A DNA stretch of 64,000 nt from Phormidesmis priestleyi BC1401 (GCF_001650195.1 NZ_LXYR01000011.1:57235-121234); one strand, 5' to 3'; shown: positions 1 through 8,798, counted from the first letter of the stretch. Program-made: numbers and translations. Notes: a model not told the origin generated them from the sequence alone.

Positions 1-41
1 CAAGTACATCTAAATCTTGATGTTGGCGATCGATTTTAACG

Positions 42-130
42 AACTAACGTTGCCCATCACCCGCCGCAAATTACCTCTGCATAATAACCAATCAACTTTT
101 GGCGGTCGGTGTGCATGGGCGTTGTTAGGC
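42..130 (-). repeat. attC-like imperfect inverted repeat (integron cassette-type site)
   Basis: Read on the minus strand, this 89-base stretch begins with GCCTAAC, an exact match to the RYYYAAC core of integron attC sites, and ends with GTTAGTT, one base off the GTTRRRY core. The arms between them are imperfectly complementary (GCCCAT and CCGCC on one side, ATGGGC and GGCGG on the other). It starts 50 bases after the stop of the minus-strand gene at 181-843, the position an attC has in a gene cassette. No integron integrase is visible here, so this may be a lone cassette or a look-alike palindrome. Confidence 0.45.
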
Positions 131-180
131 AATGTGAACTTGTAGCTAGTGATCTTGATGACTAATCGCTAGCTGTTCAG

Positions 181-843
181 TTATGGAAAGTTACCTAATA
201 CTAGAGTTTGGTTTGGCACAAGATTGAAGCCTTGAGCATAACTTGTTATAGTTGGGAGATTTTGAATTTTGAAATCCTGCTCTAAAACCTTTTGTGGTTT
301 TTTCCTACCGCTAATATTGCCGTAAACAGTAATTTTTCTGATGGACAAAGATAAGTCCCAATCTATAGGAGCGATAAAAGATAAGTATTTCGTTTGGCTT
401 TCTCCTGGCTTAAGCACAAACGGACGAGGTAAATCTCCCAGACTAGGTTCAGTGAACGGTATCGCATACGGTATATCTGTTAGTGGAATATGCTTAAAAA
501 ATTCCTCAAGCCCTTCCCCGTCTGAGATAGCATAGAAAGTTGAATCATTCTTGTAACAATAGTCCGAACCATTGTTGTAAGCTGACTTAGTTATTCTGAG
601 GTATAGAGAGTCAACAACCCCAATTTGAGCGCCAATATTCGCGATTGTTATTGGCAAAATAAGAAAATCTTGTTTCTCTACAGCGTAGATATAGATAATA
701 AAACGAGGAGCTATGGTCATAAATTTTGCCCCCCTTAGGCTGTTCCAATAACCAGATATAAATAGAGAGATTGCGGATATGAGTAATGAAATTAAGTAGA
801 AGAGATCTCGAATTTCTAGTTTTGTGAATGGATTCAAGTCCAT
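181..843 (-). CDS. hypothetical membrane-anchored protein, AT-rich orphan
   Basis: I do not recognise this 220-residue protein. A hydrophobic stretch at about residues 13-33 (FYLISLLISAISLFISGYW) predicts one N-terminal membrane anchor; the rest looks like a beta-rich soluble domain with no familiar motif. The gene is clearly more AT-rich than its neighbours and lacks the HIP1-type octamers common elsewhere, which suggests acquisition by transfer. An attC-like repeat follows its stop codon, so it could be a captured gene cassette. It is preceded by more than 600 bases without a gene. Function unknown. Confidence 0.6.
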   Translation of the reverse strand: MDLNPFTKLEIRDLFYLISLLISAISLFISGYWNSLRGAKFMTIAPRFIIYIYAVEKQDFLILPITIANIGAQIGVVDSLYLRITKSAYNNGSDYCYKNDSTFYAISDGEGLEEFFKHIPLTDIPYAIPFTEPSLGDLPRPFVLKPGESQTKYLSFIAPIDWDLSLSIRKITVYGNISGRKKPQKVLEQDFKIQNLPTITSYAQGFNLVPNQTLVLGNFP

Positions 844-856
844 CTGTTGTCCTCAA

Positions 857-1279
857 AGCGGCTAAGTTTGCTGTTATGAGTATAACTGTTCCTACCGTAG
901 ATAAAGAAATTTACAACCTACAGCTATTAATCATCTCATAGACCATCTTCAATCACTATCTTTGCCAAGGACTTAAGCTGCCTAACTTCTTTTTAGGGAG
1001 AAACTTTCTCCATATCATGCCAAAACGGGTAGATAAGCAGATGGTTTCCGCATAACACTCCAAATCAGGTAGATAGATAGATAGATAGATAGAATCTTTC
1101 TGCATAGTATGCTCATGCGGATGGATACGCGGAAAGGTTCCGCCTATTTGCAGAATTCAGTACAGCTGACAGCGATCGCTCATCCTTTGCCTGCTGCGCT
1201 CATTTTTTGACACGATCGTCCCATAAAAATTAAACTCTCGATCGCCTCTCTCCAAAGACAGGTATAATAACCGTAGTTT
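857..1279. other. intergenic stretch, no gene seen
   Basis: About 420 bases between the AT-rich orphan and the Mn riboswitch. It contains a TAGA microsatellite at 1070-1093 and presumably the promoter for the riboswitch transcript close to 1230-1275, where a TATAAT-like hexamer (1263-1268) lies just before the aptamer. No ORF with convincing composition or ribosome-binding site was found. Confidence 0.5.
1070..1093. repeat. TAGA tetranucleotide microsatellite, six copies
   Basis: Six uninterrupted copies of TAGA. The repeat is not in a coding region, so phase variation of a protein is unlikely, but its length may vary between strains. Confidence 0.9.
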
Positions 1280-1452
1280 GAAGGGGAGTAGCTGCTGGTC
1301 TCAACACCAGCCCACTTGAATCAACATACTGGTGATGAGCCTGGTTCAAGTGATAAGCAGAGGTCGGAGATTAAGGATTCAGAGAATCGAGTAGAAAAAC
1401 TTACTCTTTCTGAGACCCAAAACTTGAACCCCAACTTGTAAGCGAGACCTTC
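1280..1452 (+). promoter_or_regulatory. yybP-ykoY manganese riboswitch
   Basis: The signature GAAGGGGAGTAGC of the yybP-ykoY aptamer is at 1280-1292, followed by a GCTGGTCTC/ACACCAGC hairpin, the conserved ATCAACATACTGG segment, and finally AGCGAGACCTTC at 1441-1452. GAAGG (1280-1284) pairs with CCTTC (1448-1452) to close helix P1, as in Bacillus yybP where the aptamer also ends in a GACCUU element. Members of this family bind Mn2+ and switch on Mn export genes. The downstream gene is a UPF0016 transporter, a known target class. Bases 1453-1551 would be the expression platform and can form a hairpin (GCTTG near 1474 with CAAGC near 1500). Confidence 0.88.
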
Positions 1453-1551
1453 ACTGAGTTCACATCTGATGTGAGCTTGGTGGAGTCGTTGCACCCTCAT
1501 CAAGCCCACTCAGAAAATCTCTACACTGTTGATTCTGAGGAGCTTGAGAGC

Positions 1552-2208
1552 GTGTTAACTGCGTTTACTGCGGGTCTATTATTGATCACCGTTTCTGAAT
1601 TGGGCGACAAGACGTTTTTCATTGCAATGTGTTTGGCAATGCGCCATCGTCGCCGCTATGTGTTTACCGGAAGCGTGGTCGCACTCGCTGCCATGACCAT
1701 TCTGTCGGTTTGTTTGGGACGGGTGGTGTCACTGTTGCCCAAAGACCTAACGCATTACGCATCGATTTTGCTGTTTGTCGCGTTTGGCATCAAGCTGCTC
1801 TACGATGCCCATCAAATGTCACCTGAATGTCGCGATCACACATTAGCAGGCGAAGATGATTGTGTTGAATGTGCTTCTGAAGCAGAGCGAGACGCGATCG
1901 CTGCCGTCACTCAAGCCGAAGCGAACCTCAAACAAAAAACGCCCTTCGCGATTTGTTTAGAAGCCTTTGTGCTGGTTTTTGCGGGTGAGTGGGGCGATCG
2001 GACTCAATTTGCCACGATCGCTCTGGCGGCTGCCAACAATCCTGTCGGGGTGACATTGGGCGCAATTGCCGGACATACAATCTGTACCGCGATCGCGGTT
2101 GTCGGTGGCAAACTGATCGCCGGACGCATCTCAGAGCGAACCGTCACCCAGTTGGGCGGCATCCTATTTCTACTATTTGCCGTAGTCGGATGGTTTGAAC
2201 GCCCGTAG
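1552..2208 (+). CDS. mnx: UPF0016/GDT1 family manganese transporter (Mnx-like)
   Basis: A 218-residue membrane protein with the two hallmark motifs of the UPF0016/GDT1/TMEM165 family, ELGDKT near the start and EWGDRT in the second half, each in a three-helix repeat. The Synechocystis homologue exports Mn2+ from the cytoplasm into the thylakoid lumen, supplying photosystem II and avoiding toxicity. I chose the GTG at 1552 because GAGGAG (1537-1542) lies nine bases before it and family members begin directly with this hydrophobic segment. An in-frame GTG at 1471 would add 27 polar residues and run through the riboswitch platform. The loop between the halves is acidic and contains Cys-Val-Glu-Cys. 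Control by Mn2+ through the upstream riboswitch is expected. Confidence 0.88.
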   Translation: MLTAFTAGLLLITVSELGDKTFFIAMCLAMRHRRRYVFTGSVVALAAMTILSVCLGRVVSLLPKDLTHYASILLFVAFGIKLLYDAHQMSPECRDHTLAGEDDCVECASEAERDAIAAVTQAEANLKQKTPFAICLEAFVLVFAGEWGDRTQFATIALAAANNPVGVTLGAIAGHTICTAIAVVGGKLIAGRISERTVTQLGGILFLLFAVVGWFERP

Positions 2209-2270
2209 AGACGTTTCGGTGGAACGTCTTCTTCGGTGGAACGTCTCCCGCAAACCATCGGGTAACCCGA

Positions 2271-3722
2271 TCAATCCCCCATCCACGATTCCCCCCCGAT
2301 CGTCCTCTCCCGATTTACAGCATGATCGGACGATCGAGTCCCGTCCGAGGGTTCAATTCGCCGCACTTGAATCTGATGCAATCGCGGACCTTCGGCTGAA
2401 ATCACCGTTAGCTCACAGTCACCATATTGCAGCGTCTCACCCGGAGCCGGAATTTTTTGCCACTGGTAAAACAAAAAACCCCCTAATGTCTGATACTCCT
2501 CCGCCAGGGGAAAGTCTAGACTCAATTCTTCATTGACTTCCTCTAAATTCATCTGTGCCTGGATCAGGAAAGTGTTCTCATCCAAAATCTGAATCGAATG
2601 TTCTTCATCGCCCTGTGGCTCAGAGCTATCGCCAATAATCTGACTAATAATGTCCTGAATTGTGACTAACCCGGCGGTGCCGCCAAACTCATCGACTACG
2701 ACCACCATATGCGTTCGCGATCGCTGCATCAAGGTCAGCAATTCGCCTAATGGCGTGTATTCAGGAACAAATTGAGCCGGGTGAATCCAGGATTTAATGG
2801 GACTATCGAGGGTCAATGTCCCCTGCACCAGCGGCTCTGCAAGCTCCTTGAAGTGAATCATGCCGCAAATATCATCCAGCGAGTCGCCAATCACCGGATA
2901 GCGAGAATGCCCCGAATGCGCCACTTCTTCGAGCAAATCTCGAACGGTGGCATCAACCCACAGCGTCGTCATACTCGGACGCTGGATCATCACTTCGGTC
3001 GCCGGAACGTCGCTAAACTCAAAGACATTGCTCAAAATCTCGCGTTCTTCAGCTTCTAGCCCGGTCGATTCGCTAGAGGTCGAGATAATGAGCTGCAACT
3101 CTTCAGGAGTCACTTGGTTATACCAGCCTTGCCCCGTGTATTGAACCCCGATCAGCCGCAGCAGCAAGCGCGTAGACTGATTGAGAACCCAAATAAATGG
3201 GTTAAAAAATCGAGCGATCGCCAAACTAAACGGACCCAAAAATCGCGCAATCTCCTCGGCGTAGCGCATCGCCACCGATTTAGGACACAACTCTCCCAAC
3301 ACGATTTGCAAATAGACAATCAGCAAAAACGCCAGAGGAACCGACAGCGAGTGCGATAGCGTTTGTACGATCGTCGGTGGAAACGGCAGATGAGCAATCC
3401 AGCTTGCAACGACGACTGCCATCGTGCTTTCACCAATCCAGCCCAGTGCCAGACTCGACAGCGTAATGCCCAACTGAGTCGTAGACAGCAGGCGATCGAT
3501 GCTGCGCTGCAAATTCTGCACCGTGCGAGCTTGAATGTCACCTGCGTCAACCAGTTGATTGATTCGCGATCGCCGCACCGAGACGATCGCAAACTCTGTG
3601 GTCACAAAAAACGCGTTGATCGTAATCAGCAGCAAAACCGACAAAAACCTCAGCGCCACATCCGTCCAGCTAAGACTTTGAAGGGCAATCGGCGCTAAAC
3701 CAACCGCAAAAGGGGCAATCAT
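2271..3722 (-). CDS. CNNM/CorC-type transporter (DUF21, CBS pair, CorC_HlyC)
   Basis: A 483-residue hemolysin-family integral membrane protein. The N-terminal DUF21 domain (about residues 15-200) has several membrane helices with the family's ITINAFFVTTEFAIV start. Two CBS domains follow at about 220-345, ending in VVVVDEFGGTAGLVTIQDI. A C-terminal CorC_HlyC domain (about 360-450) carries the usual YQTLGGFL motif. Relatives are Mg2+/Co2+ transport or efflux proteins regulated by nucleotides on the CBS pair; the substrate here is unknown. It converges on the Mn transporter gene, with about 60 bases between the stops containing short GGTGGAACGTCT repeats. Confidence 0.88.
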   Translation of the reverse strand: MIAPFAVGLAPIALQSLSWTDVALRFLSVLLLITINAFFVTTEFAIVSVRRSRINQLVDAGDIQARTVQNLQRSIDRLLSTTQLGITLSSLALGWIGESTMAVVVASWIAHLPFPPTIVQTLSHSLSVPLAFLLIVYLQIVLGELCPKSVAMRYAEEIARFLGPFSLAIARFFNPFIWVLNQSTRLLLRLIGVQYTGQGWYNQVTPEELQLIISTSSESTGLEAEEREILSNVFEFSDVPATEVMIQRPSMTTLWVDATVRDLLEEVAHSGHSRYPVIGDSLDDICGMIHFKELAEPLVQGTLTLDSPIKSWIHPAQFVPEYTPLGELLTLMQRSRTHMVVVVDEFGGTAGLVTIQDIISQIIGDSSEPQGDEEHSIQILDENTFLIQAQMNLEEVNEELSLDFPLAEEYQTLGGFLFYQWQKIPAPGETLQYGDCELTVISAEGPRLHQIQVRRIEPSDGTRSSDHAVNRERTIGGESWMGD

Positions 3723-3794
3723 TTGCGAAGAAAACCAATGAACAATGCACCGTCGTAGATGATCAGAAACGCGACATTACGTCCCAGTTTGCTC

Positions 3795-4445
3795 TTACTT
3801 AACTGGAATGTCAGCCATCCGCAGTTGGAGCTTTTGATCGGGATAATCGGTGAGCTGAATCGAAATCTTTTTCGCCTTGTCGAGCAAGGTCGTCGAAAGC
3901 GAAACCGTGCCAGCAAATTTTTGATTATTAGGCGGCAACTCGGTCGGCAAGCCGTCAGTGTCTGCACTCAGCACCCGTCCCTGCTCGTCGGTGATATTCA
4001 AAAAGCTGTAGAGGAACTTCACCGATCGAGTGCCCTCGTTTCGCATTGAGACATCAAAGACCACAGAGTCTTTCCGCTGCCGCACTCCGCTCACTTCCAC
4101 GGTTACACCCTTGTCTTGACTAATGATCGGAAACTTAGCCGGAGCCGCTGCTGTCTTTTCTGGCTCTGGCTGAGACGTGCTCGCAGAAGCCGATTTTGCG
4201 TTTCCATCTAAGCGGGCTTTCACCGTCTTAATGATGTCTGCTTCTTGCAATACCACTAGCTCGTCTGTCGCGCGCGCCGAGCCACTTTTCTTGCTGACCT
4301 TATTAGTCGGGCGGGCATCGGGCTGCGTAATTCCCTTCAGGGCTTCTCGTCCGATCGCAAACCCCCACGCTCCCGTTACAATGCCTGCGCCAAACATCAA
4401 GGTGAGCAAAATAAACGTGAGGGCAACCGTAGAATTAATTCGCAT
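3795..4445 (-). CDS. hypothetical membrane-anchored protein with C-terminal beta domain
   Basis: A 216-residue protein with one N-terminal membrane helix (about residues 8-30), a polar linker rich in Ala, Ser, Lys and Pro to about residue 105, and a C-terminal domain (about 110-216) that looks like an immunoglobulin-fold or DUF4352-type extracellular domain (VTVEVSGVRQRKDSVVFDV). No catalytic motif is visible. It probably sits in the inner or thylakoid membrane with its C-terminus outside the cytoplasm. It lies 72 bases from the CorC-like gene on the same strand and may be co-transcribed with it. Function unknown. Confidence 0.75.
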   Translation of the reverse strand: MRINSTVALTFILLTLMFGAGIVTGAWGFAIGREALKGITQPDARPTNKVSKKSGSARATDELVVLQEADIIKTVKARLDGNAKSASASTSQPEPEKTAAAPAKFPIISQDKGVTVEVSGVRQRKDSVVFDVSMRNEGTRSVKFLYSFLNITDEQGRVLSADTDGLPTELPPNNQKFAGTVSLSTTLLDKAKKISIQLTDYPDQKLQLRMADIPVK

Positions 4446-4521
4446 CGATCGTGATCAAGTATTAAGTGAACGCAGGTGACCTGAATTGTATTCGCTAAAC
4501 GGGGTTGAGAACACCTCTATT

Positions 4522-4553
4522 AAAAAAAATATCGCGGCTGACTGACAACCGCG
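4522..4553 (-). terminator. rho-independent terminator
   Basis: On the minus strand the sequence forms CGCGGTTGTC/AGTCAGCCGCG and then runs into ATATTTTTTTT. It lies after the minus-strand gene at 4679-5083, so that gene's transcript would cross the antisense of the tRNA-Met gene before stopping here. Confidence 0.65.
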
Positions 4554-4587
4554 AAACTCAGGCTAAAATGTTACACAGAACTGACCC

Positions 4588-4660
4588 GCGCCGTTGACCG
4601 ATTGGGGAGGTAGCGAACTCATAATTCGCCTTCAGGCTGGTTCGATTCCAGCACGGCGCA
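4588..4660 (+). tRNA. tRNA-Met (anticodon CAT)
   Basis: A 73-base cloverleaf. The acceptor stem is GCGCCGT/ACGGCGC, the anticodon stem GCGAA/TTCGC closes a CTCATAA loop with anticodon CAT, and the T arm is GCTGG/CCAGC around TTCGATT. The discriminator is A and CCA is not encoded. The fully paired acceptor end and the absence of three GC pairs next to the anticodon loop argue against initiator tRNA. Elongator Met is most likely; tRNA-Ile with a modified CAT anticodon is possible. Confidence 0.9.
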
Positions 4661-4678
4661 TTGCCCAACCTCTGAAAT

Positions 4679-5083
4679 CTAGCGCTCAAACACTAGCTCA
4701 CTGCCGACTAATCGATTGCTGACGCTAGCACTAGGAAGCGTCAAAATTGATGTGTTGTAAGGATTTGGCAAATCTGGTGTGCGAATAAGTGGGTCATTAG
4801 CCGCTTGCTGAATCAACAAATCGCGGTAGATGCGATCGAGGCGATCGCCATCACGAGCAATTCCATTCTCTGGAAATCTAGGAATCCCAATCAATGCCTC
4901 GATCGGACGTTTGAAATCCTGAAACCCTTCGCTCGACCCAAAGAATGCCCGATCAACCGCATTGGGAATCGTCTCACGAGGCTTAAACGCTGCAGGTCTT
5001 TCTTGAGCAGTCACTGCTGTTGAAACCGTAGACGCAGCCACCAGAGCCATCAAGCTCAACACACTCTTTAACCTCACGCCCAT
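4679..5083 (-). CDS. small secreted hypothetical protein
   Basis: A 134-residue protein with a typical Sec signal peptide (MGVRLKSVLSLMALVAAS, likely cleavage after TAVTA near residue 27) and a mature part of about 105 residues without cysteines. I start at the ATG at 5083 because GGAG lies nine bases upstream. An in-frame GTG at 5098 overlaps that ribosome-binding site. No known family is recognised. Its transcript runs antisense across the tRNA-Met gene to the terminator at 4522-4553. Confidence 0.72.
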   Translation of the reverse strand: MGVRLKSVLSLMALVAASTVSTAVTAQERPAAFKPRETIPNAVDRAFFGSSEGFQDFKRPIEALIGIPRFPENGIARDGDRLDRIYRDLLIQQAANDPLIRTPDLPNPYNTSILTLPSASVSNRLVGSELVFER

Positions 5084-5202
5084 AGAATTTGTCTCCACTA
5101 TTCCGCTAAAGTTTAACTTTGGATTGATGGTTAAAACCAGGCTTTTAAACTGGTTTACAACGCTATCTTCTTAGTAATTAATAACTCTAGTCTGCCCTAC
5201 CT

Positions 5203-5817
5203 ATGACAAATCTGTCTCAATCTTCAGCAAATTTCCCGTGGTCGATCGCAGAGTTGCCTGCTCTTCGTCAAGCCTTGCTGAAGTTGTTTTGTGAAGTCGC
5301 CTATAGAGAAGGCGATTTCTTGCTCTCTTCCGGTCAGAAAAGCACCTATTACATCAATAGTAAACAGGTGACGCTGCACCCCCAAGGCGGTTTAGCCGTG
5401 GGACGAATTTTGTTACCCACCATCGCATCTGAAACGGTAGCGGTGGCAGGCTTGACGCTGGGAGCAGACCCGATCGTCACCGCAGTGAGTGTCGTTGCCG
5501 CCTATGAAGGACGATCGCTTGCCGCTTTAATTGTCCGCAAAGAACCCAAAGGACACGGCACTCAGGCTTATATCGAAGGTCCGACGCTACCAGAGGGCAG
5601 TCCAGTTGTGGTGTTAGAAGATGTGGTGACAACAGGACAATCAGCGATGAAAGCAGTTGATCGCTTGCGAGAAGCAGGGTATCAGGTTGAAGAAGTGATT
5701 ACGCTGGTCGATCGACAGCAGGGCGGCGCAGAATTTTACGAGAAAGCAGGGTTAAAGTTTCAAGCCGTTTTCACCATTCAAGACCTGCAAAAATGCTGGC
5801 AGGAACTCCACGCTTAA
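5203..5817 (+). CDS. pyrE: orotate phosphoribosyltransferase
   Basis: A 204-residue enzyme that converts orotate and PRPP to orotidine 5'-phosphate in de novo pyrimidine synthesis. The PRPP-binding motif VVVLEDVVTTGQSA is at about residues 137-150. The flexible-loop segment RKEPKGHGT and the N-terminal STYYINSKQVTLHP are also typical. Length fits the family. The gene ends with a 4-base convergent overlap with the hydrolase on the other strand. pyrH, another pyrimidine gene, lies 1.7 kb downstream on the same strand. Confidence 0.95.
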   Translation: MTNLSQSSANFPWSIAELPALRQALLKLFCEVAYREGDFLLSSGQKSTYYINSKQVTLHPQGGLAVGRILLPTIASETVAVAGLTLGADPIVTAVSVVAAYEGRSLAALIVRKEPKGHGTQAYIEGPTLPEGSPVVVLEDVVTTGQSAMKAVDRLREAGYQVEEVITLVDRQQGGAEFYEKAGLKFQAVFTIQDLQKCWQELHA

Positions 5818-6707
5818 CTTGAGTGCGACAAAATCCACTCTTCTAAGATGGGATTCACGAGTTCAGGAGCTTCGTCTTGGGGGCAGTGACCCACCCCTTC
5901 TAACGGGATGAACTTTTCGACCTGAGGATAGTTTGCAAACGCTTTGCCAAGCTTGATCGGTTCCCACGGATCTTGAGCGCCCCACAAAATAATCGTCGGA
6001 CATGGCAATTTCGGGAATAAGTCTTCGGGTAAGGGTCCTTGAGAGTAGCCTGTAAACGCGATAAACACCGCTGCCGCACCCTGATCGCTGGCGGCTTCCA
6101 TCAGCAGATCGACTAACTCATCGGTGACAGCTTCCGATCGGGCATACGCCTTGAGCAAAATGTTCCGAACGGTCTTCGGCTGTGCGAGTTGCTTAAAAAA
6201 CAGATTGCCGACCCATTTTCGCTTGAGAATTCCTTGTAAAACGGGCGCACCGACGCGCTTAATCCAGGGTTGCCCGATGCGTTTACGATCGTGCAGCAAC
6301 CTTAACGAACAGTTGATCAACGCCAATCCCCGCGCAATTTCTGGACAATCGACAGCAGCTTGCATCGCGACAATACAGCCGATCGAGTTGCCGACCAAAA
6401 ACGCCGATTCGCCCACCACTTCACGACAAAAATCGGCGATCTGCTGCGCCCACGTCTCAAACGTGTAGTCAATTTGCTCGATCGGAATGGGCTTTTCTGA
6501 TTTACCAAACCCAATTAAATCCACTGCATAAACCCGACACGTCTTTGCTAACTCTGGCGTATTTTTGCGCCAATGATAAAACGACGCTCCAAACCCATGA
6601 ATCAAAACGACCGCAGGTCCGTCACTGCCCTGAGCTTGATAGGCAACTTTAAAGCCTTTCCACATCCAGATTTTAGTGTCGATTGCGAGAGAAGTAGAAG
6701 CTACCAT
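5814..6707 (-). CDS. alpha/beta-fold hydrolase
   Basis: A 297-residue alpha/beta hydrolase from the ATG at 6707; an in-frame ATG at 6722 would add five residues. The oxyanion-hole motif HGFGAS, the nucleophile elbow GNSIG (Ser) and the C-terminal catalytic His in GVGHCPQDEAPE are all present, with an Asp in WGAQDPW. A cap domain lies at about residues 125-210. Such plant and cyanobacterial hydrolases include pheophytinase-like and epoxide-hydrolase-like enzymes; the substrate cannot be told from sequence. It converges on pyrE with a 4-base overlap. Confidence 0.85.
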   Translation of the reverse strand: MVASTSLAIDTKIWMWKGFKVAYQAQGSDGPAVVLIHGFGASFYHWRKNTPELAKTCRVYAVDLIGFGKSEKPIPIEQIDYTFETWAQQIADFCREVVGESAFLVGNSIGCIVAMQAAVDCPEIARGLALINCSLRLLHDRKRIGQPWIKRVGAPVLQGILKRKWVGNLFFKQLAQPKTVRNILLKAYARSEAVTDELVDLLMEAASDQGAAAVFIAFTGYSQGPLPEDLFPKLPCPTIILWGAQDPWEPIKLGKAFANYPQVEKFIPLEGVGHCPQDEAPELVNPILEEWILSHSS

Positions 6708-6856
6708 ATAGGTTAAAGACAAGTTTAATGAGACGGTTGTGAACTTTTATGTAGTCCATTTTAACGGCTGCGAGTCAGATCTGATTGATCTTGGTGTCAC
6801 GATCGGATACGACTACTATTAAAGTTCTGTACTCTTCATCTTTCAAGGCTGACTCT

Positions 6857-7405
6857 ATGGACCCGATCGGAACTCAGATTGGCGGTTACGCCCCAGATTT
6901 TGAACTGCCGGGAACCGACGGCACGGTGCATCATCTCGCTCACTACCTTGAACAATCTCGTGCAGTGGCAGTCGTGTTTATGTGCAATCACTGCCCCTAC
7001 GTGAAGATGTATCTAGAGCGGCTGAAGCAGATTCAGAGCGACTTTAACCCACAGGACTTGACGCTAATCGGCATTAACCCCAACGATGCAGAGCAGTTTC
7101 CTGAAGACAGCTTTGAAAAAATGAAGCGGTTTACCGCCGATAATCAGGTAAATTTTCCCTACATTCGAGATGTGACTCAAGAAGTCGCCTACACGTTTGG
7201 GGCAACGAAAACGCCTCATGTGTTTTTGCTTAATCAGCAAGGCGTGCTTTGCTATAAAGGCGCGATCGATGACAACCCCCAAGACTCCAGATCGGTCAAA
7301 ACAAATTATTTAAGAGACGCGATCGCTAAAGTTCTAACTGGAGAAACGATCGTTCCCACCTCGACTGACCCAGTCGGCTGTTCTGTTAAATGGCGCAACA
7401 GCTAG
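6857..7405 (+). CDS. thioredoxin-fold, AhpC/TSA-like protein
   Basis: A 182-residue thioredoxin-fold protein of the cytosolic peroxiredoxin-like group. The active-site region reads FMCNHCPYVK at about residues 43-52, giving CxxC followed by a Pro, and a cis-Pro loop (ATKTPHVFLL) lies near residue 120. The start at 6857 is chosen because MDPIGTQIGGYAPDFELPGTDG is where the fold begins. Upstream in-frame codons to 6785 add an unlikely 24-residue tail. Probable roles are thiol-disulfide exchange or peroxide reduction in the cytoplasm. Confidence 0.83.
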   Translation: MDPIGTQIGGYAPDFELPGTDGTVHHLAHYLEQSRAVAVVFMCNHCPYVKMYLERLKQIQSDFNPQDLTLIGINPNDAEQFPEDSFEKMKRFTADNQVNFPYIRDVTQEVAYTFGATKTPHVFLLNQQGVLCYKGAIDDNPQDSRSVKTNYLRDAIAKVLTGETIVPTSTDPVGCSVKWRNS

Positions 7406-7475
7406 AAATGATAAAAGCGTCTGATCTGCTGCTATCTTAAGTGAAAGCAATTAAAGTCACGCAAGTCATCGTCAC

Positions 7476-8204
7476 ATGGGAATAACATATCGGCGGATTC
7501 TGCTGAAGCTGAGTGGCGAAGCCCTGATGGGCGATCTGTCCTACGGGATCGATCCTGCCGTAGTCAACGGGATTGCCGAAGAAGTTGCGGAAATCGCCGC
7601 CACCGGAGTGCAGATTGCGATCGTCGTTGGCGGCGGCAACATCTTTCGGGGCGTCAAAGGCGCAGCAGCCGGAATGGATCGAGCCACCGCAGATTATATC
7701 GGCATGATTGCCACTGTCATGAATGCCATGACTTTACAAGATGCCCTAGAGCACCTTGGAGTGCCCACACGGGTGCAAACAGCGATCGCCATGCAAGAAG
7801 TTGCCGAACCCTACATTCGTCGGCGCGCCATGCGTCATCTCGAAAAAGGTCGCGTCGTCGTATTTGGAGCGGGATCGGGCAATCCATTCTTCACCACAGA
7901 CACCACGGCTGCTCTGAGAGCGGCTGAGATTGGGGCAGATGTGCTGTTTAAAGCCACAAAAGTTGATGGAGTTTATGATGCCGATCCTACGCACAACCCC
8001 GACGCAAAGCGCTTTAAGAGTCTGACCTACTCTCATGTGTTGACTCACGATCTCAAAGTGATGGACAGCACCGCCATCTCATTGTGTAAAGATAACAATA
8101 TCCCCATCATTGTCTTTGACTTATCGGTTGCCGGAAATGTGCGCCGTGCAGTGATGGGAGAATCTATCGGAACGATTGTCGGAGGTTTCTGTGAAGTTTG
8201 CTGA
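7476..8204 (+). CDS. pyrH: UMP kinase
   Basis: A 242-residue amino-acid-kinase-fold UMP kinase that phosphorylates UMP to UDP. The N-terminal [13 protein letters not shown], the GGGNIFRG loop and the nucleotide-binding region [16 protein letters not shown] (about residues 131-146) are diagnostic. The gene overlaps frr by 14 bases, the near-universal bacterial pyrH-frr arrangement, so translation is probably coupled. Confidence 0.96.
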   Translation: MGITYRRILLKLSGEALMGDLSYGIDPAVVNGIAEEVAEIAATGVQIAIVVGGGNIFRGVKGAAAGMDRATADYIGMIATVMNAMTLQDALEHLGVPTRVQTAIAMQEVAEPYIRRRAMRHLEKGRVVVFGAGSGNPFFTTDTTAALRAAEIGADVLFKATKVDGVYDADPTHNPDAKRFKSLTYSHVLTHDLKVMDSTAISLCKDNNIPIIVFDLSVAGNVRRAVMGESIGTIVGGFCEVC

Positions 8205-8739
8205 TGTCGAGGACCACATGAAGAAGGCGATCGAAGCCACTCAACGGTCTTTTAATACCATTCGGACGGGTCGAGCCAGCACCAGTCTCTTAGATAAAGT
8301 GTCGGTCGAATATTATGGGACTCCTACGTCTCTCAAGGCTTTGGCGAACATCAGTACGCCTGATTCGAGCACGATTCAGATTCAGCCTTACGATCGCGGC
8401 AGTCTGGCGATTATTGAAAAAGCGATTTCGATGTCTGATTTGGGGTTGATGCCAAACAACGACGGGTCAGCGATTCGGTTAAATATTCCCCCGTTGACCA
8501 GCGATCGCCGCAAAGAACTCGTGAAACTTGCGACCAAATATTCTGAAGAGGGCAAAGTCTCTGTGCGGAATATTCGTCGAGACGCGATCGATGCGGTGAA
8601 GAAGCAAGAGAAAGCAAAAGAAGTCTCTGAAGACGAATCAAAAGATGTTCAGGACAAAATTCAAAAGCTGACGGATAAATATGTTGCCGAAGTAGACAGA
8701 GTTCTATCAGGGAAAGAAAAAGACATTTTGACCGTCTAA
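8191..8739 (+). CDS. frr: ribosome recycling factor
   Basis: A 182-residue factor that works with EF-G to split post-termination ribosomes. The N-terminal [16 protein letters not shown] and C-terminal helical region ([19 protein letters not shown]) are typical. I place the start at the GTG at 8191, giving the usual cyanobacterial length; GGAGGT is at 8181-8186, a rather tight four-base spacing. A TTG at 8176 would add five residues. It overlaps pyrH by 14 bases and is followed by a strong hairpin at 8799-8831. Confidence 0.95.
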   Translation: MKFADVEDHMKKAIEATQRSFNTIRTGRASTSLLDKVSVEYYGTPTSLKALANISTPDSSTIQIQPYDRGSLAIIEKAISMSDLGLMPNNDGSAIRLNIPPLTSDRRKELVKLATKYSEEGKVSVRNIRRDAIDAVKKQEKAKEVSEDESKDVQDKIQKLTDKYVAEVDRVLSGKEKDILTV

Positions 8740-8798
8740 GAGATCGATCGTGATACCAAATTTATCCACAAACGCGATCAACACCGAATTTACCCAAC

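Noticed and set aside
341..535. Plus-strand ORF of 64 codons
   Set aside because: Lies antisense inside the AT-rich orphan gene and has no ribosome-binding site or protein-like pattern.
8762..8770. Single DnaA box (TTATCCACA) after frr
   Set aside because: An isolated 9-mer is expected by chance; there is no cluster.
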